NCBI GenBank assembly: GCA_049324315.1
Contig: JBMOKU010000006.1
Location: 1-23,984, forward strand
DNA: 23,984 nt
DNA from: JBMOKU01 sp049324315
GTDB taxonomy: Bacteria > Bacillota > Clostridia > Peptostreptococcales > Thermotaleaceae
Direction: 5' to 3'
The position numbers were made by a program, and so were the translations under genes. This document shows positions 7,586 to 14,555 of this stretch, piece by piece (the first letter of the stretch is position 1; the number at the start of each line of letters is the position of its first letter). The notes beneath the pieces are model-generated. The model was not told the DNA's origin, ran no database searches, and saw nothing but the letters and a program-made list of their open reading frames with translations.

Positions 7586-8827
7586 CTATTTTGTGCTCTC
7601 AATTAGTACCGTTTCTCCCACATCCAGGCCCTCTGTTACTTCCACATTTTTTCCGTCGGTTAATCCGGTTTTTATATTTTTCGTTAGTATATTTCCATTC
7701 TGATCCTTTACCTTGACAACCTGCTTGCCCTCCACCATACTGACGGCTTTATTCGGTATGATCAAGACATTCTTCTGCTGACGAAGGATAAAGTCTACTG
7801 AACAAGTCATCCCAGTCTTAATTTTCTCTAATCCTTTTTCCAATTCGATTCGGACATCATAGGTCACCAAACCGCTGTTATCTACCCGTGGAAGGGATGC
7901 TATTGAAATCACCTTTCCAGAAAAGGTCTGCCCTTCATACGCTTCAAAGACCACCTCCACCGTCTGATCCATCTGCACGTTGGCTAGATCAGTTTCTGAT
8001 ACAGGAACAACAACTTCTACTTTGTCTGAATCGGACACAACCATAAAGTGGGAGGTGTCAGCAGTTACCGTGCCCGATTCCTTAACTGTGCTGACTGTCT
8101 CACCGGGCTTATAGGATATGTTCAAAACGGTGGCATCGATAGGCGATTTCAGAATCGTGTTCTCTAAATTATTCTTTGCCGTTTCCAGGTTAATCCTCGA
8201 ACTTTCTACATTTGCATTCTCTAACGTAATGTCTGTATTTGAATCTTTTAAAACATTGTATCGTTCCAACTGAACCTCATAGGCAGACTTGGCACTGTCA
8301 TAAGCAATTCTTTTTAACTGTATCTCCTGTTTTGAATAAACCTCAGGGAGATCCAGCATAGGCAAATACTCTGCCTCTACTTGCTCTAGCTTTAACCTTG
8401 CATCATCTAAACTTTGTTTTTCCTTTATGAGATTGAGTCTTGCATTTTCCTCTGTTTGCGCCAAATTTATCAATGCTTTATCATAGCTGATTTGCGCCGT
8501 TTTGAGTTGATTTTGATATTCTGTATCATCTAGCTTTGCGAGAATTTGTCCTTGTTTAATGACATCTCCTTCACTGACATAGATCTCAGCCAGTTTTCCA
8601 CTTAACTCAAAGTCCAGATTGACAACGGGTATCTCCGCTTCACCATCACCGGTAAAGCCTATGGTAATGTCCCCCCTCGTTACCGCCTCCTCTTTGATCG
8701 TGGGTACTTCACTTGATGATTCCTGTGCTTTGGTAACCATTTTGTAGGCTGTGAGCCCTACGCCCAAAACGATAACCAGTATCACGGACAATTTTATGTA
8801 CTTGTTTGCAATGATTTTCTTAATCAA
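7586..8827 (-). CDS. MacA/HlyD-like efflux adaptor protein
   Basis: A 413-residue membrane-fusion (adaptor) protein. One N-terminal membrane anchor (about 11-29) is followed by the first half of a lipoyl/barrel-sandwich domain ('GKLAEIYVSEGDVIKQGQILAKLDD', about 71-95), a long coiled-coil hairpin (about 96-225), the second lipoyl half ('LKSPIDATVLNISYKPGETV', about 224-243), a beta-barrel domain and a C-terminal membrane-proximal domain ('GLDVGETVLIES'). It begins with TTG: an upstream stop closes the frame and AAAGGAGG lies nine bases before that codon. It is the first gene of the transporter operon and should link the permease to a wall-side component, plausibly the TolC-like fusion at 1052-2554. 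Expression is predicted to depend on the promoter at 8871-8902. Confidence 0.92.
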   Translation of the reverse strand: MIKKIIANKYIKLSVILVIVLGVGLTAYKMVTKAQESSSEVPTIKEEAVTRGDITIGFTGDGEAEIPVVNLDFELSGKLAEIYVSEGDVIKQGQILAKLDDTEYQNQLKTAQISYDKALINLAQTEENARLNLIKEKQSLDDARLKLEQVEAEYLPMLDLPEVYSKQEIQLKRIAYDSAKSAYEVQLERYNVLKDSNTDITLENANVESSRINLETAKNNLENTILKSPIDATVLNISYKPGETVSTVKESGTVTADTSHFMVVSDSDKVEVVVPVSETDLANVQMDQTVEVVFEAYEGQTFSGKVISIASLPRVDNSGLVTYDVRIELEKGLEKIKTGMTCSVDFILRQQKNVLIIPNKAVSMVEGKQVVKVKDQNGNILTKNIKTGLTDGKNVEVTEGLDVGETVLIESTK

Positions 8828-8870
8828 TCACCACTACCTCCTTTAGAACCCTGTTATTTTGTCTAAATGT

Positions 8871-8902
8871 ATTATATTTCCTAATTGTGATGGATTTGTG
8901 AT
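8871..8902 (-). promoter_or_regulatory. Adaptor-operon promoter with 11-bp direct-repeat operator
   Basis: On the minus strand ATCACAA-ATCC-ATCACAA (8902-8884) places two half-sites 11 bp apart. The -10 hexamer TATAAT (8876-8871) follows, with 8 bases between the inner half-site and the hexamer. The -35 position is occupied by the repeat and has no TTGACA, as in activator-dependent promoters. The architecture is the same as at 9858-9889. Binding by the nearby OmpR-type regulator is inferred. Confidence 0.7.
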
Positions 8903-8944
8903 GGTATTCGTAATTATTTATGAGTATTTGACGGGTTCAATTCA

Positions 8945-8987
8945 GGGCAACACATGGGGACAGGGCCCCAGTCCCCAAGTCTTGCCC
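8945..8987. repeat. REP-like palindromic repeat, complete copy (2 of 3)
   Basis: A 43-bp palindrome. The left arm GGGCAACACATGGGGAC (8945-8961) pairs with the right arm GTCCCCAAGTCTTGCCC (8971-8987) at 15 of 17 positions around a 9-base GC-rich centre (AGGGCCCCA). The left arm and centre recur at 14448-14477; the right arm recurs at 14506-14522 and 137-153. It lies in the gap between the DUF2680 gene and the adaptor operon. It resembles REP elements spread by REP-associated tyrosine transposases; no such transposase is in this window. Confidence 0.8.
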
Positions 8988-8989
8988 AC

Positions 8990-9024
8990 ATAGAAAAAGC
9001 CCTTGTATAATACAAGAGCTTTTC
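8990..9024 (-). terminator. Rho-independent terminator after the DUF2680 gene
   Basis: Read on the minus strand, AAAAGCTCTTGTA (9023-9011) pairs with TACAAGGGCTTTT (9007-8995) with one mismatch, around a 3-base TTA loop, and the stem runs into TTTTTC. It starts nine bases after the stop at 9033, so the DUF2680 gene is probably monocistronic. Confidence 0.8.
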
Positions 9025-9032
9025 ATAATACT

Positions 9033-9821
9033 TTAGTTTGTCTCTTTATTAGATTGACGCCATTGCTCTATGGCTTCTTTGATTTGCTTACTTTGCTCTT
9101 CTGTTATAACATCGTCTTCCACCAATTCATCAAAAATATTTATTCTCTCTTTTTTATTCTGTGATAAGAATTCTTTTCTTTCTTCTTCAGTCATAGCTTT
9201 TAGCTTTTCACGTAGTGCATCTCTTTCAGCCTTTTTTGCCTCCAAATTTGTTTTGATTGCTGCTGCTGTATTTTCTGTAATGATGCCCTCTGAAACAAGC
9301 TTATCAAGTGACGCTTCAAAGTGTACTCCCTGTCCACGCTTGCCTTGACCATCAAGCTTGTTCCATTTTGGTAGAGCTTCTTTGATAGCGTTGCTCTGTT
9401 CCTCGGTTATGATACCATCTTCAACCATTTGATCAAAGATATTTTTTCTTTCTATTTTATTATTTTCCAAAAATGCTTTTCTTTCTTCACTGGTCATATT
9501 TTTTAGCTGTTCCCGCTGGGCTTGTCTTTCAGTTTCTTTTGTTTCCATATACGCTTTCATTTTGTCAGCAATTTCCTGACTTATGGTATTGTCTGTGACC
9601 AACTTCTCCAACATCGTATCTAAGTGTTCTCCTGGTGTTCTTCTCTCTAGAAGAAAATTTCCACCAAATTTACCCATTCTTTTTTCAACTTGCGTTGTCG
9701 TATCTTGCACAGTTCCGCCTACCACATCATCTGCAAAAGCCATTCCTGCCATAGCAATAACCATACTGCCTACCAAAGCACCTGAAATGATTTTTTTCAT
9801 GAGTTTTTCTCTTGCCATCAT
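9033..9821 (-). CDS. Secreted DUF2680-type protein with internal duplication
   Basis: A 262-residue exported protein with a signal peptide ending AGMAFA (cleavage near residue 30). Two clearly homologous units of about 88 residues follow (about 66-153 and 167-254, offset 101 residues). Each has a short helix ending 'KLV', a charged coiled-coil helix, 'MTxEERKxFLxxNKxER', 'NIFDxxVEDxxITEEQS' and a closing Trp (153 and 254). The helical, charged, T-E-E-Q-containing pattern fits the DUF2680 family; its function is unknown. A resemblance in style to the small stress chaperones CpxP and Spy (LTxxQ motifs) is only an analogy. GGAGGGAG lies just before the ATG at 9821; a second ATG follows directly. 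Its promoter carries the same direct-repeat operator as the efflux operon. Confidence 0.8.
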   Translation of the reverse strand: MMAREKLMKKIISGALVGSMVIAMAGMAFADDVVGGTVQDTTTQVEKRMGKFGGNFLLERRTPGEHLDTMLEKLVTDNTISQEIADKMKAYMETKETERQAQREQLKNMTSEERKAFLENNKIERKNIFDQMVEDGIITEEQSNAIKEALPKWNKLDGQGKRGQGVHFEASLDKLVSEGIITENTAAAIKTNLEAKKAERDALREKLKAMTEEERKEFLSQNKKERINIFDELVEDDVITEEQSKQIKEAIEQWRQSNKETN

Positions 9822-9857
9822 GCATTCTCCCTCCTAATCTTTTTTTGCTACAATCTT

Positions 9858-9922
9858 AGTATAAACAGCATTTGTGAGGATTTTGTGATAAAAGTATGCA
9901 GATACTTTAAAGATTTTGTGAT
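9858..9922 (-). promoter_or_regulatory. DUF2680-gene promoter with three TCACAA half-sites
   Basis: On the minus strand ATCACAA-AATC-CTCACAA (9889-9872) gives two half-sites 11 bp apart, and the -10 hexamer TATACT (9863-9858) comes 8 bases later, exactly the geometry seen at 8871-8902. A third site lies upstream: ATCACAAAATC (9922-9912) is an exact repeat of 9889-9879, 33 bp (three times 11) away. Between them is a perfect 7-bp inverted repeat, AAAGTAT / ATACTTT (9891-9897, 9902-9908). Confidence 0.7.
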
Positions 9923-9947
9923 GAATGGAAATGAAGCAAAGATCGAA

Positions 9948-9973
9948 GCGGGCGAACAATGTTCATCCCTACA
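9948..9973. repeat. Small hairpin ending in CCCTACA (copy 1)
   Basis: GCGGGCGAACA-ATG-TTCATCCCTACA (9948-9973) folds as an imperfect hairpin and ends in CCCTACA. It shares layout and ending with 14532-14555. The stem here is less perfect and less GC-rich, as in an old copy. It lies between the DUF2680 promoter and the terminator of the galactosidase operon. Confidence 0.5.
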
Positions 9974-10017
9974 ATTATGCTATCCACCGAAGTTTTGTGA
10001 AAGCTATTTCCTTAATA

Positions 10018-10055
10018 ATCAAAAACCATGACTTCCGTAAGGCTTATAGACCTAC
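10018..10055 (-). terminator. Rho-independent terminator after the LacI-family gene
   Basis: On the minus strand CCATGGTTTCGTAGG (10055-10041) pairs with CCTTACGGAAGTCATGG (10042-10026 region) with a few bulges around a short loop, and is followed by TTTTTGATT. It lies about 40 bp past the stop at 10095 and ends the galactose cluster. Confidence 0.7.
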
Positions 10056-10094
10056 GAAACCATGGCTCTAACACTTTTGCGGAGGTATATTCTT

Positions 10095-11093
10095 TTAACA
10101 ACTTTCCCGTATAATCAATTCTGTAGGTATCGTCACCTTCTTGGGAATCTCCCGATTATCATTCATTCTTTCCATTAATAGGCTTACGGAAGTAATGCCC
10201 ATAAACTCTGTGTGTACTTTCACTGTACTGAGAGGAGGAATTAAATACTTTGACGTAGGATTATCATTAAACCCAATAATACTAATATCGTTGGGTACAT
10301 GAATGTTGAATTCATACAGTGCTTGGATAGCACCGATGGCCATGGAATCACTGGCGACAAAAAATGCCGTAGGAAGCTGTCCTTTTTCAATGGCTTTTTT
10401 CATTAATTTATATCCATCGCCAGCGGTAAAGCTGCCAATATACACGTTTTCTCTATCATTCATTCCTTGAGACTTCATAAACTCCCGACAGGTTCGTTCC
10501 CGCTCATCTTCAATGGGCTCTTTATTCTTGCCTACATATTCCATTCCCCCGATAAAGCCTATCTGCTGATGTCCAGTATCTAAAAAGTACTCTAAAACGT
10601 CCAGAACAGATCTTCTAAAATCTATAACAACAGAATCGTACTTTCTTTCATCGGGAGAATAATCTACAAAAACAATATTTTCCGTATAACGTGAAAATTC
10701 TTCTACTTCTTCCTTGCTGAATTTTCCAATGGCAATAACACCATCAATATCACTATTTTCATAAATTCCATAACTATCATTATTTTTATAGATTGTTTTG
10801 GTTTCAATCTTGTTATTCAAGCATTCCTTTTCAATTCCCTTTGTTATGGAAAGATAGTATGGATCTATGAGCTCTTCTTTTTGAGAATACCAGTGAATGA
10901 CTCCTATTTTTATTTTCTTATCAGTGTTTCTATTCCTTTGTTTTATGGTTTTATAATCTAGTGCTTCTGCCGTTTCAAGAATTCGCTTTCTTGTCTCATC
11001 AGCTACTGAAAGACTCGCATCATTATTTAAAACCCGTGATACAGTGGCAGGTGAAACTTCTGCCCTTCTTGCTATGTCTTTAATCGTAGCCAT
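10095..11093 (-). CDS. LacI/GalR-family transcriptional regulator
   Basis: A regulator of about 332 residues. The N-terminal LacI helix-turn-helix is intact: 'TIKDIARRAEVSPATVSRVLN' (about 3-23) with the usual hinge after it. The rest is a periplasmic-binding-protein-like sensor domain ('IGVIHWYSQ', 'IDGVIAIGK', 'TGHQQIGFIGG', 'PTAFFVASDSMAIGAIQAL', 'ISIIGFNDNPTS'). The frame is open to 11117, but the ATG at 11093 gives the family's standard MATIKDIA start and is spaced nine bases from AAAGGA. It follows the GH42 gene by about 35 bp and is probably co-transcribed. It most likely represses the galactose/galactoside genes with galactose or a galactoside as inducer. Candidate operators lie before mglB. 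Confidence 0.92.
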   Translation of the reverse strand: MATIKDIARRAEVSPATVSRVLNNDASLSVADETRKRILETAEALDYKTIKQRNRNTDKKIKIGVIHWYSQKEELIDPYYLSITKGIEKECLNNKIETKTIYKNNDSYGIYENSDIDGVIAIGKFSKEEVEEFSRYTENIVFVDYSPDERKYDSVVIDFRRSVLDVLEYFLDTGHQQIGFIGGMEYVGKNKEPIEDERERTCREFMKSQGMNDRENVYIGSFTAGDGYKLMKKAIEKGQLPTAFFVASDSMAIGAIQALYEFNIHVPNDISIIGFNDNPTSKYLIPPLSTVKVHTEFMGITSVSLLMERMNDNREIPKKVTIPTELIIRESC

Positions 11094-11128
11094 AAGCATT
11101 CTTCCTTTCAAACTCAAGTATAAATCCT

Positions 11129-13078
11129 CTATCTTTTCATGATTCTACTGCCATAGGGCTCTATGCTCATTCCCTCAAACGCGATTTCTTCATCTGTATG
11201 ATTATTGATAAAGAGCCACGTTTCATCAAGATAATCTCTCATCATCACTTCCAACCCTTCCGGGGTTTTCATATGACGAATTTCATGATCTTTCAAAACA
11301 TCTTCTGCAATGTCCTGAAGCAGCCCAGTATCTACACCACCACCAACATAATACACCTTTCCCTTACCATATTGGTTTACGGTAACACAGCTATAGTCTT
11401 TATAGAACTTATCATGATACCGATACAATACTTTGGCCCCTGCAGGAACAATCATATCACGCCAAACGCTGCAGCAGCCTTTCCTCCCTTTATAGTCGCC
11501 CAAGCCTATAATTTCAACTTCTTGGCCTGTCTGCAGTGCCTCTGATTCTTTAATCTTAATGCCTGTCATAGCTCGGACATAGCCAGGAAATACACTGCCG
11601 AAATGAATATTGTTATTCCGATTCTTGATGCCTGTTCTAAAGGAAAAAATCACAGTTCCACCACCATAGGCAAACTCCTCAAAGCGCCGCCCCAACGCCT
11701 CATCGATAATCTGCATGACTGGTACCACCAGAACCTTATATTTTGAGAAGTCTTTGTGAATGTTGATCACATCGATATTTGCATTCAAACGGTAAAAGGG
11801 CGTATACATACGGACCAATTCTTCCGTGAAATTAAATACTGCAGACTGCTGCTGGAAATGCCAAGACCAGATATTATCAAAGTCATAAAGTACCGCAACC
11901 TCAGACTTAATCTCACCCTTGATGATCTCTTCAAATTGAGCGATATCCTTCATAAAGGATTGAACTTCTTGATACTTTCTATTGTCCTCATTATCCTGAT
12001 CGATAATACCAAGACAGAATTGCTCTGCACCTCTGGTCATGCCCCGCCATCGGAAGAACAACAGGTTTTCACAGCCATGGGCCATGGCTTGATAGGCCCA
12101 CATCTTCGCCTGATTGGGTCGGGGCAAATAACCGATAATATTGTGCCCTTGGGCACCCATCAATTCTTCCACGATCCAGTAATTCTTATTCTTCAGTCCA
12201 CGAATATAATCATGGGTCATGGCAATGTGGCCGGGTTTTAAAGGTTCACGGAGACCACCCCATACAGGATAGTTATCGTAGGAAGCAAAGTCCAGATGCT
12301 CTGCCATGACGTTCTGATCATAAGCCTTTTCAAAGAAACCTCCATAGAAATTATGGGTAACCCTCTGATGTTTACCCTTTAGTTCCCTTACCAAGTCAAT
12401 TTGCATTTTCCCGTAATCGTTGATGGAAAAGGACCGGAATCTTGCCCAATCCAATCGCAAAGAAGGGTTGTGGGTGGTAATGGTAGGCTGCGGGAGAGGA
12501 ATTTCATTGAAGTCGTTATAGGTTTGCCCCCAAAAAATCGTTCCATATGTTTCATTCAGGTTGTGGATATCTCTATATTTTTCCTTCAGAAATCCCCGGA
12601 ATTTTTCATGGCACTGTTCACAATAACACATGTCACTGCCTTCATGGCCGAATTCATTATCGATTTGCCACGCAATAATGACTTCTTCCTCTTTATAGTG
12701 ATGCACCAATCTTTCTACAATCTTTTTTGTATATTCCCGATAAATATCCGAATTATAACAATACTGTCTTCTACCACCAAACACCCTGCTGTGACCATAT
12801 TCATCCTTCGATAATATGGACGGATGTTTTTTAGCCAGCCACGCTGGAAAGGTAGCCGTCGGTGTACCGAACATAGCCTTCAAATCATATGTCTTTGCTT
12901 TATCTATTACTCGATCAAAAAAAGAAAAATCATATACGCCTTCCGTCTTTTCCATCAGATGCCAAGCAAACTCACCAATACGTATGATATTGGCGCCCAT
13001 GGCTTTTATTCGCCGCATATCTTCATCCATCAAGTTTTCATCCCAATGTTCCGGATAATAGTCCACCCCTAGATACAC
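11129..13078 (-). CDS. Beta-galactosidase, glycoside hydrolase family 42
   Basis: A 649-residue cytoplasmic enzyme (no signal peptide) that cleaves terminal beta-galactosides to free galactose. It has the GH42 layout: a TIM barrel (about 1-375), a glutamine-amidotransferase-like trimer domain (about 385-580) and a small C-terminal beta domain. The acid/base Glu is E142 in 'WQIDNEFGH'; the nucleophile is probably E304 in 'WIVEELMGAQG'. Four cysteines, C107, C151, C153 and C156 (the last three in CYCEQC), match the zinc site of the Thermus A4 enzyme. The start is GTG with GGAGGG six bases upstream. No galactoside importer is in this window, so substrate must enter by another route. Galactan-derived oligosaccharides are as likely as lactose. 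Confidence 0.95.
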   Translation of the reverse strand: MYLGVDYYPEHWDENLMDEDMRRIKAMGANIIRIGEFAWHLMEKTEGVYDFSFFDRVIDKAKTYDLKAMFGTPTATFPAWLAKKHPSILSKDEYGHSRVFGGRRQYCYNSDIYREYTKKIVERLVHHYKEEEVIIAWQIDNEFGHEGSDMCYCEQCHEKFRGFLKEKYRDIHNLNETYGTIFWGQTYNDFNEIPLPQPTITTHNPSLRLDWARFRSFSINDYGKMQIDLVRELKGKHQRVTHNFYGGFFEKAYDQNVMAEHLDFASYDNYPVWGGLREPLKPGHIAMTHDYIRGLKNKNYWIVEELMGAQGHNIIGYLPRPNQAKMWAYQAMAHGCENLLFFRWRGMTRGAEQFCLGIIDQDNEDNRKYQEVQSFMKDIAQFEEIIKGEIKSEVAVLYDFDNIWSWHFQQQSAVFNFTEELVRMYTPFYRLNANIDVINIHKDFSKYKVLVVPVMQIIDEALGRRFEEFAYGGGTVIFSFRTGIKNRNNNIHFGSVFPGYVRAMTGIKIKESEALQTGQEVEIIGLGDYKGRKGCCSVWRDMIVPAGAKVLYRYHDKFYKDYSCVTVNQYGKGKVYYVGGGVDTGLLQDIAEDVLKDHEIRHMKTPEGLEVMMRDYLDETWLFINNHTDEEIAFEGMSIEPYGSRIMKR

Positions 13079-13164
13079 ACTTATCCCTCCAATAGATCTA
13101 CTCTTTCAAAATTAAATCTATATGTGAATATGATGCTGCCTTAGATGATGCTACTGACAGCGTT

Positions 13165-13253
13165 CGGTTCGCGGTACACGGTTCGCGTTGTTCGATATCG
13201 GAGTCAATCTTTAAGGTCTTTTTCATGTATCGTGTATCGTGCACCGTGTATCG
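13165..13253. repeat. Inverted heptamer-repeat element H2
   Basis: Positions 13165-13192 are four 7-bp units (CGGTTCG, CGGTACA, CGGTTCG, CGTTGTT). Positions 13226-13253 are four units facing the other way (TGTATCG, TGTATCG, TGCACCG, TGTATCG). Read on the minus strand the second arm resembles the first, differing mostly by G/A and T/A changes. The loop (13195-13225) contains ATCTTTAAGGTCTTT (13207-13221), matching 13 of 15 bases of the loop word in element H1. It lies between galM and the GH42 gene. The rest of 13079-13320 holds the GH42 ribosome binding site, a weak promoter candidate and no gene. Confidence 0.8.
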
Positions 13254-13320
13254 ACATATAAAAACGAAACTTCACTCAGCATAAAACTTCCATTTATTTA
13301 TTAAATCTTAGAGTTGGTTA

Positions 13321-14361
13321 TCAATAAATAACATCAAACGCATATACGGTTTTTTCATAATATCTCTCATTAGCCATCAAGAGCCCCGCGTGGAAATGCC
13401 CGTGATTGATCCCGTCAGGCTCATATTGTGTTTCAAAGCAGATCCCATCATGTTTCGTTCCCATCTTGCCATTCTGCAATATATCATCGTTTGGAAAATT
13501 ATAGCTGTAGATCACAACACAAGGATATGTGGTGGTAATGCGCATCCTTCTTCCACTTTCATCATCTGTCATTTCGATTTGATACGCTTCATTCTTCAAC
13601 ATCCATGGATGGTCATATCCTCCGGTTATCACCAGCTGCTCATAATCACTTGATATATCCTTGCCAATCAACTTAAGCTCTCTGAAATCCATAGGTGTAT
13701 TCTTAACATCAATAAACGTACCGGTAGGAATAAAATTTTTATCCAGTTCTAAAAATTGATCCCCTTTGATTTTCAACTGTTGCTCCGTCACTTTTCTCTT
13801 ATAATTACCGGATAAATTAAAATAGCCGTGGTTTGTCAGATTACATAATGTTTTTTTATCTGACACAGCTTCATATTCTACCAGCAATTCATTCTCGTCC
13901 GTTAATGTATAGATGACTTTACATGTCATATTTCCTGGGTAATTTTCTTCCATATTTTTACTTATATAAGTAAATTCAACAGTTGATTTGTCTTCCCCTT
14001 GTCTAATTTTGTAATCCCATACGCGAAAACTAAAACCTGTGGGCCCACCATGACCATGATTTACACCATAATTCTTGTTAAGCTGATATTCTGTATCCTC
14101 CAAACTGAACCTACCGCCAGCAATTCGCCCTGAGGTCCTCCCCACTGTCACGCCGAAATAGGAGGGGTTTGTAATATAATCCTCCAGGTTTTTATAGGCT
14201 AACAGTACATTCTCAACAATGCCGTTTTTATCCGGCACCCGTATCTCCACAATAGCAGCCCCGTAACTTAACAACTTGACTTCCATTTTTCTTTTATTTG
14301 CCATCGTAATGAGCTGTACATCTTTTCCATTATATTGAAAGACTTTTTCTGTCTTTACCAT
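13321..14361 (-). CDS. galM: Aldose 1-epimerase (galactose mutarotase)
   Basis: A 346-residue cytoplasmic enzyme that interconverts beta- and alpha-galactose, giving GalK its alpha-anomer. Family landmarks are 'NHGHGGPTGF' (101-110), the catalytic acid His178 in 'NLTNHGYFNLSG', substrate-binding D250 in 'GGYDHPW' and catalytic base E310 in 'GICFETQYEPDGINH'. Length is normal. TAGGAGG lies five bases before the ATG. It follows galT by about 250 bp of repeat-rich DNA, so it may be read through from the gal operon or have its own promoter. Confidence 0.95.
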   Translation of the reverse strand: MVKTEKVFQYNGKDVQLITMANKRKMEVKLLSYGAAIVEIRVPDKNGIVENVLLAYKNLEDYITNPSYFGVTVGRTSGRIAGGRFSLEDTEYQLNKNYGVNHGHGGPTGFSFRVWDYKIRQGEDKSTVEFTYISKNMEENYPGNMTCKVIYTLTDENELLVEYEAVSDKKTLCNLTNHGYFNLSGNYKRKVTEQQLKIKGDQFLELDKNFIPTGTFIDVKNTPMDFRELKLIGKDISSDYEQLVITGGYDHPWMLKNEAYQIEMTDDESGRRMRITTTYPCVVIYSYNFPNDDILQNGKMGTKHDGICFETQYEPDGINHGHFHAGLLMANERYYEKTVYAFDVIY

Positions 14362-14447
14362 AAAAACCTCCTAATGATGTATAAGTCACACTAAGTTTTC
14401 TCGGGCTGCTGTAGGCAGAGGCCACTGAAAAAATACTTCATCGTCCA

Positions 14448-14522
14448 GGGCAACACATGGGGACAGGGCCCCAGTCCGGCAAAAAACACACCGAACAGCG
14501 TACCAGTCCCCAAGTCTTGCCC
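14448..14522. repeat. REP-like palindromic repeat, interrupted copy (3 of 3)
   Basis: The left arm and centre of the palindrome (14448-14477) are identical to 8945-8974. A 22-base stretch beginning GGCAAAAAACACA (14478-14499) then splits the element, and the right arm resumes as GTACCAGTCCCC plus AAGTCTTGCCC (14500-14522). CAGTCC occurs on both sides of the break (14472-14477 and 14503-14508), like a small duplication. The right part plus GCAAAAAACACA is what survives at 81-153. It lies between galT and galM. Confidence 0.75.
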
Positions 14523-14531
14523 AAGAAGCAC

Positions 14532-14555
14532 GGACGCGCAATGCGCGCCCCTACA
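14532..14555. repeat. Small GC-rich hairpin ending in CCCTACA (copy 2)
   Basis: GGACGCGCA / TGCGCGCCC (14532-14540 and 14542-14550) pair at 8 of 9 positions with almost no loop, followed by CTACA. It sits nine bases from the interrupted REP-like copy, so the galT-galM gap carries a compound repeat. The GC content is far above its surroundings, which suggests an acquired element. Together with the adjoining inverted repeat near 14570-14605 (CATGGCT and AGCATGGGG words) it fills the gap; no gene is seen there. Confidence 0.6.

Noticed and set aside
11756..12241. 161-residue open frame on the plus strand
   Set aside because: It is antisense to conserved parts of the GH42 beta-galactosidase and looks like a reading-frame shadow.
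13092..13121. ATAGAT/ATCTAT inverted repeat as an operator for the GH42 gene
   Set aside because: Six-base AT-rich arms 18 bp apart are expected by chance in such DNA, and no CG-centred LacI-type site or good promoter is associated.
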